From Phoronis australis (taxonomy: Eukaryota > Phoronida > Phoronidae): a DNA stretch of 64,000 nucleotides. The stretch lies in assembly GCA_002633005.1 (NCBI GenBank), contig NMRA01000197.1, positions 305,168 through 369,167 on the forward strand, written 5' to 3'. The notes below the pieces were generated by a model. The model did not search any database and had not been told where the DNA came from. It saw only the letters and a program-made list of their open reading frames with translations. Shown piece by piece: positions 11,501-25,471 of this stretch. The translations under genes were made by a program, and so were the position numbers. Position 1 is the first letter of the stretch. Each line of letters starts with the position of its first letter.

Positions 11501-14500
11501 TGAATTTTGTTTCATTCACACTGTGAGTCAATTTTCAATATAGAGAATGTCGCAAATCCTGTTTAAAATTGCAAACGCGGGGCAGTCAAACGTAGAACAG
11601 ACAGGCCGAGCATTCAGATATATACATCACAAGTAGTACATTAAAAGCGTTTTTCGACATTTTAATATGATTTGTTGACAGAAACCTTGTTTCACGTACT
11701 TGTCTGGATGGTGAAATGGGTCAGTAAATGCCCAGATCAACCTCTCTGCCTACTTTAGCCGGATTGAGTGCAAAACCTCGCCAAATACTCCCTTTACGCT
11801 GACACTTCCTCACATGCGTTTTCCTTTCCCTGGTACAAATTTTGTCTCTCTATGAACTTTTGACTTGTTTTCTTGGCGCATGCTGATTATTGAAATTCCT
11901 TTATTCCTGGATAATAGCTGTACATGATTCACTTCCCCTGTTCTGCAGCGTCAACAGGCATCGACATCCGATTTACTTGTAAACCAGAAGACATCAACAC
12001 TGAACAACCAATCAGAAGTGATTGCCCGTTGACCCGGCTGAACACGCCGAGTGAGTCAAGAGTGCATGCGCGCACCCAGCCCTCAATATGGGGGGCTCGA
12101 ATTCCTGACGTTGTGGACCTTTCAGTAACAACAACATAGACTGTGGATTAAAAAAAAAAAAACGGGGGCAATACTGTCCATTGCGCGTTTGCGCTTGTTT
12201 AATGGACTTTTGTCTCATTTTTCGGACATTTTGTTTCTCGGGGGCGGACCTTTTTGCCCACTTCGCGGCCAATTTTAGTGTTTTAGTGCCGGAAGTGTCT
12301 TATAACCAAGCGTTTTACTTGTAAAAATGTCTTTTTAAAAAATGATTGTCTATGCGATCGCGACGAGCGGTCAGCTACTGGAATTCCACGGGTTTCTACC
12401 TGTGCAGTTCCATTAAAAACGGGGACGGGCATAGTGAAGCGTGAGAGCCGTCTCAGTAATTCTACAAATGATAACGAAATTACACAAGGAAAGGAAGGCT
12501 AAACCGTGTCTGATATTCACTTATATGTGTTATGTAGACTAAACAGTTTCTCAGTGAAATGTCTAGAGGTTGGAATTAATACACGATACACATCCATTAC
12601 TAAAACATCGCCCCCCTAACGGTTTGGTGCATACCGTTTATACAGTGTTTGACCTATTCATTACGAGGCGATTTACATCGATCCAGCTTTCAGATTCCCT
12701 CAATGATAATAGTCCATAATTAATCTCGCTCATCAATTCCAAGGGGGGATTCGCTGTAGCTGTAGCTAAATTCCAGCCACGATCTCCTAAGTACCAGTTC
12801 CAGATACAATAGACACCACATTCGCGGTACTATTCCCCAGACCTGCACCTTTAAACCTCATACAAGCGCCAAATATGTTCAATACACGATGACCGAACTC
12901 CAGTCCCATCGGCTGATTTCATGGAATCTTGTCTCATGGAGAGAAGTTAAGTAACCGAGAATAGAACAGTTTTTGCACACGTATGGAGTTTAGGGGTGCG
13001 GGTCTGGGGATTTCTATCGCGGGTTTGGTATCTGCTGGTTCGGGATTAGGGTTTAGGGATCGTAGTTGGATTTAGATGTGCGGTCAGTAGATATCAATAA
13101 AACATTACCAGCGGGTTATCCAACAACAGCGCTTATTACACTGACAAACAGTTCCGGATTGGTTTGCTGCGCATGCTCCACCTACAGCACTCTATTCAAA
13201 CATGGAACACAAGACAGGACATAGAATGATCACAAACAGTTATATATTTAGCATCCAATTACATGTACACATAATTAATCAACTGGGAATCGGTTTAATC
13301 ATTTAATATTAAAATTAGCATTTCAAAGACTGTGACGAAGCGGGACGTGAATACATAATTACTTGACGTAGAGATGTTGTGCTTCGCGTGCTCTGGACTT
13401 ACGTCATTAGCTCCCATAACGCACTAATTATGGCGCGCTAAATCAATGGTCCAATATAGCACAACAGTAAGTACATAGAATAGGCGATGACAGCTGCTGT
13501 TGTACCATTGTCTACATTTGGTTATATACGTGTTTTAAGAGGGCGACATACAGCTTTAAAAAGCGTTATTTTGCCCTATGAAAGTGTCTAAACACAAAAA
13601 TCGAACAAGGCTTTTCATTCTTATAAAATAGGTCTGATACTATTACCGTAGCACGGTTCCATTTTCCTTACCAACCCAAATCACAGGCAATGCGTACATG
13701 CGACGTTTTCAAAGTCACAATTTTAGGGTTGCCCAAGCCCAATGAACTCTGAAGTATTTTCTTGGTTCGCCGATGGTTTCGATGCTGTTGTTGATAGAGC
13801 GATAGAACCCTATACAGGTAGGTAATATTGAGACAGTTTTCTTTTGAACCATCGAAACAGGGCGAAACTCAGCTTTCAACATGTTGCACAATAATTCATA
13901 ATATTCACACTGTAGTCCTAGCAGTACATTTACGTACGCCTTCTGGCCGGGCCCTCTATATTAAAGAGGGACCCACTTTTAGACCCAAAGTTCAATTTCC
14001 TGCCTGTCGGTTTAATAAGAATGGGTCATTTTAAATAATAAGCTCTTAGACACTAGTCCTGTCAAAGAATTCAGCATTTCATAACTAATATTTATGAACA
14101 TCTAGCTGGTAGACGGGTGAAGCAAAATAAAACTCCTCGAAAACAGAAATAATATTCAAACATTTGACTGAAAGAGTAATACCAGTAGTAAATAATCTTT
14201 TCACAATCTGAGCTCAATTTATGACACATCCTTTCTGGGTAAGATATTCAATATTTACAACATTCTGAATTTCAAACCTTCCGGCATAGGCAATATCGAT
14301 TGCGTCAATGAAACTAACAGTTATACACTATTTGTATATTGAAATTGCCAAGATAAATAGTCGTTACAGTCTGTACTCAATCATTGCCATGTTAGTTGCG
14401 TGTTTCTTCCGTCTCGTATTGTAATGAACGTATACTCTCGGGGAAATTTTGCGTACGGAGACGGTGATTTTGAATGAAAGACAAATACTACTGTTCGCTT

Positions 14501-17500
14501 GATTACTGCCTTGGTTAAAAAGTAGTCCTACTGCAACTGGACACAGACAAATCTATCGAAAGCTTGAATTCCCAGTTTGCAACTGAGAAACTATTGTCGT
14601 ATCGCCGACTTTGTTGTTTGACGAAGTAACTCTGACCATGCGCAATTAAGATTAGATTAGTACCACGTGCACAAAAAAGCTTTAAGAGGCGTGCAACGCC
14701 AAAACTCGTATTAAATACCTTTTAAACTTATCTCGGCTAGTCTACTTTTTGGGGATGCTAACGCGAGAGCTATTCATTGTGAATATTGCAATAAGTTCTA
14801 GAAAAAATCGTCAGCTACACCATTTTTGAAACACAGACGAAATATAAACTCTTTCATTCCAATCCAGTTTTCAAATTTACCGCCTCTAATAATTTATATG
14901 CACGCATGCGCTCAAAGAAGTCGCCCGGTACTAGCCGTTGCTTGAAATCGCCATCGCTCTGTTTACATTAAAGGTCACATTTTCACACAAGGGAAATGTG
15001 CTACGTCTGCGTCTTGCCATACCAAGTAAGGAGACATGCTTTGGCTTTTGACAAAAAATTGACGAAGTGACAAGCAGAAATTTGAAAGAAAATGAAAAAT
15101 GCTTTGACATTAACAGCCATTCAAAAATTTTACAAGCAAAGTAAAAATACCTGGTGAAAAGTTTGACTTCCGTTTTAGTGGCAGAGAACAAGTTTGAATA
15201 ATGCAATTTAGTCTGACTCCAGCGCCGAGTGCTGACCATTCTGGCTTTGCCATGATAAATATTTGAGTATGTACGTGGGTCGCTGACCGAAAGATACTAT
15301 ACTGTAGATGATGAATGGATTCTGCGTAAATTATCCTTGAGGGAACAGCATGTGAGACATATGGTTTATAACAAATGACACTGACTTTTATGCGACTGCA
15401 AAGTGATCAATCAAGCTATATCGAACTGAGTTAAAGTTTGTCAGAGTGGTTACTTTAAATATCAAAATATGCATTTGTTAGTGGTATATGCTTTAGTACA
15501 GTAGTTCGCCTTTCCAACGCCAGGTATCCTCACAACTGACAATCAAACGCAGTGATTGACAGTCCGTTGAATGTGCACACTGTGAATAAAAAGTGTACTA
15601 GATCTATATAGTTTTTTTTTTCTAGACAGGCGTCTTTTAAGGTTATGTAAGAACCTCGGAAAATGAGGCGGAACATCGTGCGTCAGAAATGGCAGATCGG
15701 ATTCATATGAAACTTGGCAGATGCCTTGGTTTATGCAATTTTCTACAAGACAATGTTAACAACAGTTTTTAAGCTGTTCAATCCACTTTTACATGACGCA
15801 TTATCAGAAATAGGACTTCTGTTCTTCATGAAAAAACTCAAAACCTGCATAAAGCAAAAAACGAAGCGATAATAACGATAATTGTAACAACACTTTTGCG
15901 AATCTCTCTTGAAATTTGGTTGACATGTTATTGATGCCGTTGTTTTGCTCAGGATATTGCTCTCCTTTCTGCTACATTAACTAAAAAATAAACGGTCACG
16001 TGAACCAATCAGGAGAAGAGTGGCATAAAGCCAATCATCCAATTCTACAGACTTTCTTACTTTCAGAAAATACATTTATCGAGTTAGAATCTAAAGTTTT
16101 GTAAATATTTGGATGAGTACTTTGACCAGTCAATAAAGTACCAAGTAACCTAAAGCTGTTGAATTGTTATTTCTTGAATCGAGTTTAAGGATATTATGGA
16201 TTCCATAGATTTGTTTTGAAGTGGACACGGAATTTTACATAGCCCTGTAGCACAAATAAAATTTAGTTGCTTCTGTTTTTAAATCGACTTGGCTACGCCT
16301 CTACATGCAATGCATAGTATAGGCTAAATGAAACCACCCCAAGGGATTGGTCTACCAGAGTTTGGCCTGTGCCAGCTCTTGTTTATATTTGAGGTTCAAA
16401 CTTTTCCCCAAACTTCTATTTGAAAGATTGTTACGTCTCGTTTAAGTTGTACATCATATGACCTGACACGTCTTCCCACTGCCACACAATTGGACTTGGT
16501 CGTGATTTAGACATAAGAAATTGGCATTTGTTTTGTAAATAACAATTTCTGCTTTTGTTTTCATGTATTGTATTTAAGCCTGAGCTGTTGGATGCTTTCA
16601 CTCTAGAAACAGAATTCGAGGGCTTAGACAACAAAATGAGAGAATATTCAATCAAGCCATGCGTGCATGAAACAACTGGTTTATACACACATGCTATTTG
16701 GGAATTTTTACTCTAGGTAAAGAAGCATCTGTCACGGCTTCGCAATTATTGGTTTTCTGTCGAATCAACATCCGGTAAACGTTACGAATACCAGTTGGTG
16801 AAAATAGCTGTGACATAATATCAACTATATGTCAACTTTGCGATATTTGCCTTAGATCCTGCCAGTGATGTACTCTGCCCTGAGGCTTGCCATAAAAGCA
16901 AACTATCCCCTGCCTTGGCTACCTTGGAGACACGTGGCTCATTTTCGTGTCAAACAATTTACCTTGACGTCATTCTAAATCAAAATTATCCGGTTTTAGC
17001 TCAGAGTACCCATGCAGCTATTTAATCAGGTGTTTACTCTGGGATTGTATATTTCACGGTTGAAATATTGACTGAGCTAGATTTAGAATATGAAAGCTTT
17101 GCTTTGTCGTTTATCCGATCATTGGTCGTTTTGGTTTTCCCTCACCCAATTACTTGTTAAAACAATTTAAAGCGCTGTTTCTTTTCAATGCTGTCGTTTA
17201 CGATGTTGCTATCAGCTCGTCTTTACCTAAGGTGCATGCATGTGTGTGTGCGTGTGCGTGCGTACGCGCGTGCGTGCGTGCGTGCTTGTTAAATCATAGA
17301 TAGATTCTGTAAGAAATCAAGAAAGCTGCGATTCTGATGTTGTTTTGGCAGGATATCACATTTCTAGATTCACACACACACACACTGTCAAAGACGTTCA
17401 GAAACAAACGTGACACGTATATACGTGACTGTTGCGAAGATCAGTGAAGTGTTGGTAAATTAATCATATAGCTTCCGTGATTTTCCGTTCAGCCTCCGGC

Positions 17501-20500
17501 CACAAAACGGAAATTAAAAAAGACAAATCGGAAACGGCTAATCCCACGAACTTGTTGCGCGTTCAGTCAGGTTAATAACTTGCGAATGAAAATTTGTGAG
17601 ATCACGAACTTCGTTTGTAACCCATGACGATGTCCCCGAGAACATGCGTGTTTAACCACTCACAAGAGTGCATCCAGCTACCAGATGGCGAGACTGGCTC
17701 GACCAAGAGTCGATCACCGAGAACTACCAAAGCGCATGTTGCGGAAGTTGACGAGATTTCTGAGTTCGCAAAAATTGTTCCTCAAAGAACTGTTTTAAAT
17801 CGTGATTGAAAGTTATAAACCTTTCAAAGATGCTCTTTACTGGTACCCTGTCAGATTGTCTTCACTTGTTATCCGACATGTTGCACGCCCCAGATAATTT
17901 CGTGACCAGGCAAGTACCGAAGAGCCCGGCCTACCACATACAAGTTTCAGTTGCTGAACACTCCTTTCACCATTTTTGTTTCGGCTTACCTAGGGAAGAC
18001 GATGCCACAAAGCCAAAACTCAAACACTCAGCCGAGACAACAACGCACGCCCAGAGGACAACACATCGCCCTTACCGGGACGATCCTACCTCATGCCAAG
18101 AATTGTACCTCAAAATCCAACGCTCCCTACTGGTTTGGTAATTGACGGTCCATTATGTTGCATACCCCACAGAATTAATGAGGCACAGAATACTGGATGG
18201 ACTCCCCTAGTGTGTTTGTGGTGGGTCTGATTATCAAAGAACGATAACACTGATCAACAGCTTGAGGCAATTGTCCTAACGACAACAGCCTGAGGTCTTT
18301 GGCGAACCGGCAATTCCTGAGGTAGGCAAACCGGTCGAGTTGCCCAATCCCGACCGGTTTGGGTGTCAAAGTAGTATTCTCGTCATGTGAACACGAGACA
18401 CTGATACCTGGGACATTAAAATACCCACCTGAGTTTCCAGCTAAGTGGGCATGTATGTAGATTACTTTTGGTCTGGCATTTTCCGAATGTACGCCCCGTG
18501 CTTGTCTGTAGAAAATTCCGCTGGTATGTTAACACTTTGGTGGCAGTCAGTCAGTCGGAGTATGAACGTCAAAATGCGTTGTTTTATTTGTAATAATAAA
18601 ACAAATGCACCTCACCAATCAAATTATTTCTAGGTACCGTGACCAATGTGAGTCGACATTCTTATCCCACCGGAAGCACAGTGTCAACATTCTGATAGTG
18701 GTTCGGGATCTGTGTGGAAAGTATTTTCTAGGTTGTAGCTGACATCAAACCTTATAGGAAAACTTGGTGCATGTAGTTCGAAATTGCGCCTGAATATCAA
18801 AGTAAACTTCTACTGAACAGTTAGATATGGAAGCGATATGAGGAATATTTCCCAGTTGATTGTAATCACAGATGAGAAAGCCGACGAAGATTATTTCCCG
18901 GCAGAGACATCACGCTATTGATTTTTACGTACGAATGGTTACGAATACCGCTAGTTATTGTTCACGCCACTGAATTATTTGTCGACTAATATTTATACAC
19001 TGATATTAAACAATTTTGAAGTACTTCCAACTGGATACATTGAACTGTCATGATAAACAATGGCGCTACTATCCTCAATTATACCGTTGTCATGGTAACT
19101 ATACGAGCCAAGTGAATCTGAACGGAAATTCCGACACTGAAACTGTGGCCATCAGTGTGGTGGCACCTAATCTTTGTATTGGGTCTTTATATTGATACGG
19201 TCTCTCTATCACCTTATTCATCTGGTAGCTTCGTCTTCAGTTTATAATATTCCCGAACGAACTAAGGAACAGAATAAGACTGATATTATCAATTTGATAT
19301 TTCCACGGCAAAAACGTGTTTGATTAAATAGATCTGTAAGACTGCGCATGCCAAGAAAAAGAAAACACAAGGCTACAAATTAAACATGCACTCTCCGTCC
19401 ATGTCATGAACGCGCTGGTGTAAAGCGGTCATGAACCTGCTTACGTCGAAAAAAACTAACTTTTTGTTTAGACTATCTACCGCTGTAAAATTAACATCTC
19501 TTTGTTCCTTACTCTGATGAGAAGTTTGGTCATATAAAGAACTACCAGATCGTTATTTCCTAATGCCAAGCTTAATACAGTTGCGCCACCTAGGGTCACT
19601 GTTTGAGTGACAGAAAATTTAGTTCAAAATGCATTGTCTACAACAAAATGAAATGCAACGTCCTCAGCGTGCCTATATACACTGGTCAAAATGTACAGGT
19701 TCCAGCACAGCGAATTTTCACGAGTGTCGCCGCTTTCAACCTGAACAATGATTTGTGAAGAATATTGTACACAGGTGGCGTACACTGGATATGCTCCAAC
19801 CGAAAACCTTCTTTTCTTTAAAATACAGCGCAAACAGTTGTTTTTATTTGCCTCTATGGTTCAAAACGCATTCATGTACAAACGAATTGTGCTATGGAAA
19901 ATCTACAACGGAGTGACGTTTTGATAAAAGTTGCCAACAAACTGCTCTTTTTAAAAACAGAAGAATTTTATCTTGCGGCACACCTTAGTTACCTGCTCCA
20001 CAAGGTGTCAAAAACAGTCGAGTAGGAACTAGTACCACCAGACTATTGTAGTGAATGTAATGAATGCGTTCGCGGATGTATTCGCTTCCATCACCATGTT
20101 TTCATAATCCCGGCACCATGCGTAAACTTTGCGCCGTTTACGTGTTAAGAAAACCGTTTAAACATTCATGAAAGTCGGTTGAAACAATCTAGCTCGATGC
20201 ATAAGTCATACGATCCGATTTTAGCAAAGGTTGGCTTTTAACGAGTCATATAACTTGAGGGTTTGGAAGCCTTGTTGACAACTTGTCATCGCGATACATC
20301 TGCTCTTAAACGAATTTTGTAAGATCAACTTCCGATGCCCAAAAAATTGAAAATTCAATCTACAGCAAGTAAAAAATAATGTTAATTTTATTCATCATTA
20401 TTTTAATTGTTGGAGAATTAAGTTGCTGATGTGCTATCTTATTTGATTCACGTTTCCATACAAATGAGGCTGTGAGTACTCAAAGGCACCTCAAAATACT

Positions 20501-23500
20501 GTACCAATACGTTGGGCCTTAGGCGCAATTTTGCCTCTAAATTTAAAAGTACTCTACTGCGACTATAAGAAGGCAAAATGATTTGCCTTGGGAAATGTAT
20601 CAATCGCATAAAGCTTTCGACACTGATCTCATGAGTTTTCAAGAGGAAATTTCTCATAGCAAACATTCGGGCGGGTGAGTATCTATAGACTATTGGGAGT
20701 GCTGATCAGGTGCCTGCGTCAAAAATCACAAATCGGTACAAGTAGTCCTATGTAAAATCCTCGATCATGCAAACCATCGGGATTGAGCACTAACTCCTAT
20801 CGAGTTTTATTGAGCCACGCAGGTGATGGGTACAGCTAATAACAACAGACGATTTTCCACCGGCAACTCTTCGACAAGGCAAACACGAGTTTTAATGGGA
20901 AACTGTGACTTGTGGTCAGAATGTTGCGCAAGACAATACTATATTCACTCATCATTTTCATAATAGCTTGTGGAAAAGTTCACATTGAAAATCCACAACA
21001 AGCTTGAAAATCGATAATACTCTAACCGTTCCTGCGTGATAGTAGACGCATCTTAAAATCCCAACTTAAATAACTTTAACATAGTATAACGTAACACATG
21101 AAGGGGACATGTATTGATCTTCTGGTTATTTTAAGATCACCAGAACAGTCAGACCAGAAAGCCTTGGGGAAAACGAAATCGGTTTAAAACTAAGTTAATT
21201 TCTTCCTGATTTCAACCAAAATGTGACTAGTCGGATCAGTTAGACTTTAACATGTACAATAAGAGACCACTAACTTCGGGGCCATTCTCTTGAAAGCAGT
21301 CATCCACGAGCCTTGATTTATAGCAATAACGAATTATTCCCAAGCGTGTTACCATACCCAGAAATCTCTCCTAATCTGAACGACGAACAAGACCAATTAC
21401 CGCTAAGTGGTCTGAAACAATTCGGTCACTACCATCACCGCCGTCGCCAACACCACAAGAACGGGCAAATAGAAACTTGATGATGTCGATATGATTCGGA
21501 AGCTTTTGGGTGAATTATGCCTTGCACTGACTAAACTGTCATCAAAGTCACGTTGTTATCAATATCTTTTGCTCACGGTTGGCCGGTTAGGGGCTATAAT
21601 ACTTCCCATCGCTTTCTGTACGCATTTCGTTCCATGTATTTTAAACGGGCGGTAGGCCAAATCCGGCCACGGATTTTGAGTTTTCACCTCGTCAAAAATA
21701 CATTCCACACTTAAAATGATCACTTAAAAAGGCGCTTAATTTCTTCATTGGTCCTTTCCTCTTCTATACATGTCTTCGATAGTTGTGAGAATTAAGATGA
21801 CTTTGGCGAAGAATTCCAACTCCAGTTTTTTGGTTGCCGTTAACTTTTTCACCACGCGCGTGATAACCACAAAGTATGTCAACTGAGTCACGTGAGTTAG
21901 GCAAAAACTAGCGCGAGACTGAGCGAAGCGCGTGACGCTAGCGCGTGACACTTGCAAAATAGCATGAAAAGGTATCAGGTGAAATTTGTAAGATTTGTGT
22001 CTCTTGGACTTTTTATTCGTCAACATGCGTAACTTCCTCAAAATGGCACCCGGTAAGAGAAACTCGAGCAAACCGCGACAGATTGTTCATCGATTTGTTC
22101 AAATTATCTTGACTGAATCGTCTCCAGACTTTTGGTATGAGTTGTTTATAACTCCATGTGCATATATGCATGTTTCATTTGATTTTATTTCCTGTATTTT
22201 GAAATGCATAACTTTTTATGAGGATGTACTATCGCCCCTGTATCACCCTGCGGCATCCAGGGCGATGTAATTGCCTATCACGTGCTAGGCTTTAAATTTA
22301 CCATGTACTTGATATATAGGTGAATATCAAATCGATATGATGGTTATTTTCGACTAATTAAAAGGCGTCTGTATGACGCTGATTCAGAGCAGTGCCCTGA
22401 TTATGCAGTCTTGGCCCTCGTAGTTTGATTTGCCTCCCTGGTCGTCACAATTTAATTCCTTCCTGTCGCTGGCCACGTTCAGTCTCCTTCGCGGTGGTCA
22501 GCAATTTTTGTCCAAATTTTACCAGGAAGGCCCCTGCGTATGCGCAACATTTGCTCAGGATCCAAAGCTGTAGCTAAGGTTAACGGATAGTGTTTCCGCA
22601 GGTGAACACGCCTCGTGCGCTATGGCGAAGAAACTTACAGAACGCGACTACCCTCCCCCGTCTTGATAGAGTACGAGCCACAGTGCCATTCAGCGTTTAC
22701 AAATATCAAGTGCAACTCGAGAACTTTAATTGATTAGCGTCCGATTGTTTTGGCCGCAGTTTAATGATCATTTATAAATTCTGGTCAATCGTAACAGCCG
22801 CCGCGAAGTAGACCGAACACGGGACCACTTCCGTTCCGTGCAATCAGTCCATTACGTTCAATTTTACAGTTAATTGGGCTCATGTTGTAGAATTATGAAA
22901 AGTGACGAGAGTACTTCCCTACTGTATGCAGGGGCCGATCCAGGATTTTGGGTAAGGGGAGCCAGGGCACAGGAATAACCAGAATTTCGCCACATGAGTG
23001 CGCACAGCCTAAAATGTAGGGATGCAGGGGGCTCGACGTTTTGGGTTTGTGGACTTTATTAATAAAAAAACTGTAAACGGGATTTCTTTAAGGCCTATGT
23101 ATTGTGCATTCGCCCCCGAGCCCCCCTGGGTGCGCGCATATACTAGTCAGCAATTCGCACCCTCAGGCTGGACAAATGGTATGTGGGAGAATTTTAGGGG
23201 GGACATGGCTCCCTTGGCTCATCTCTAAATCTGCCACTGGTATGTTAATTAGAAATAGCCCATGGTGATCGGTTCCCAAGATCGGTCGGTAACTCGCAAT
23301 TTTTAACACTGCGCCCGGCAGGTGGCATGACGCATGTATCCCCTAGCGTGAGCAGTGTGAAAATGGCGAGTTACCGATTTTGGGAAGTGAACGAAGGATT
23401 GCTCCAAGAAAAAGTTTGATAACGGGAATATTTGTTCGAGGTGGAAGGAATTAAATACATCGACGGCCTCCTAAGTTGTCCCATTATGCCGCGCAAAAGA

Positions 23501-25424
23501 TATTTCTAACAACGTTTTAGTCTGTGTGAGGCATAAGCGCCTATAGGAGCCCCATCGTCTCTGTTGGCTATGCCAGTGTCTACAACAAGGTCCACATGAA
23601 GAGTTGCTCTTCATGTGACGACACCTAGGGGCTGGAAGTATGTCACCAAAGGCCTGTGTGTATCAGCGAGTCTTGACTGGCATAACGTGCTTGCACCACT
23701 GCGTATGTCACGCTTCATGCCACACAAATAACGCTGAGAAAGAGAGCCTATAGGTTGTTGCGTGGAGTACTGAGACACTGTAATGAGATGGCGTTTTCTC
23801 ATTGGAAAGGTCTCCTACAAACGGACTAAAGGTACTCCCCTTCAGAGGGAGTGGGATTAGCGACCCGGTAATAAATTTAGGGTAGCAGCGTAAGTCAGTA
23901 GGAACTTTTAAACCGCCGGAATAAATATGGCTACCGCAGGAAAATGTTCTCGGTTTGACGAAAGTTCGCCATTGGCTTCCACTCAGTCTCAGTCTTCGGA
24001 TCGCGTTCAAATTGTGTGGTTGTTTTTTATGTGGTTAATTCACATTTCGTAGAATGTATAAAAAAGACACCGGTACTGGATTTTTTTTATCTGCGCCGTT
24101 CCTTAGGTTAGGCAAAATATTTAAGTTAGTACTCAGACCCGAAGTCCACTTGTCGGCGCTTAAGTTAAATTGGCCCTCTTTAACCGGCACTTGTATTTGA
24201 GTAGCTAAGTCCGCAATTTGAAATAGGAAAAGAAATTACCCGCTAAAGTTCAAGAGCTAACCTGTCCTAAAAATTCAGAAGTCGTTGAAGTCGACGGTGT
24301 CACTACAGCCATGCAAAACCATTTCCAATGCATCTGTTGACCCACAAAAGATAGGTAAACCTTTTTGAATTTTTACTCTATCACATTCCACTCTCGAGTT
24401 ATAATGGTCATCTGCAAATTTGGCGGCCATTTTTGTCCGCCATCTTGAAAAACTTCCGCCATTCCAATTCCAGTATACTTTTTTCTCACATTAAGGGGTG
24501 TGGGAGGATACGATTTATGCAATAAAACCTTCTGTTGCAAGTTGTCCGGGTCATTCGTAGAATGACTGGACGATAAATGACATTCTTGCCGTATATGGAA
24601 AAAAGTAGGTCAGCCGCAAAATGTCCATGTAGAGCACCAGTTCGGCTTCGGGTTTGAGCAACATGCGCGCACCCTGCCTAAAATATAGGGGTTCGAATTT
24701 TTCGATATGCGGACCTTTTACTGAATAAACTTAACGAGGACTAAAAAAACGGGGCCACTAGGTTCAGGCCTACGAATTGTGCATCCGCGCCGAATTCCTG
24801 TGGACTTTGTGGACCTTTTTTCTCGTGTACTCTGACTTTTTGTTTCACTGAGGCGGACCTTTTTGCCCAACTCGCCAAATTGGGGGCTCGTTCGAGCCCC
24901 CCCCCGAGCCACCCTGGATGCGCCCATTTGGCTATTAAATCTGCGAGACGAATGTTTGTGAAGAATAAATTTGTTGCTTGCTTAGTATTGCGAAGTTATG
25001 ATAGATTTTAGACACGGTAAGTGTAAATTTTAACGTACGCTGCAGAAGACGCTAACCACACGATGTTTCCGGTGACCACTGCCACTGGTGCCGACTTTTA
25101 TTCCCGTGAACTCCAAAACCCGAGTTAGACATTCGAAAAAACGAGTAGAAAAAGTACTGAGAAATACACCTCAGTGTGTACCGAATGTGACATTGGTCAT
25201 ACGTCGAAGGTTCAATTTTTATCTGAGAAAGTCAACTTAGATACAATATGCGGACGATTTTCTTATGGGACTGGAATTTAATAAACATGGACCGGCGTTT
25301 CATAAATCCAGCAGAACCTCTGGCTAATGATAATGCATCTTGAACAAGCGTCTCGTTTGGCCCATTTCGCGTCATCTTTATTCGAGACTCATTCCATATT
25401 GTCCGTTACATATACGCCAAATAT

Positions 25425-25471
<47 letters not shown>

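Noticed and set aside
13005-13080. Telomere array
   Set aside because: Only a few degenerate GGGTTTAGGG words; no tandem hexamer register.
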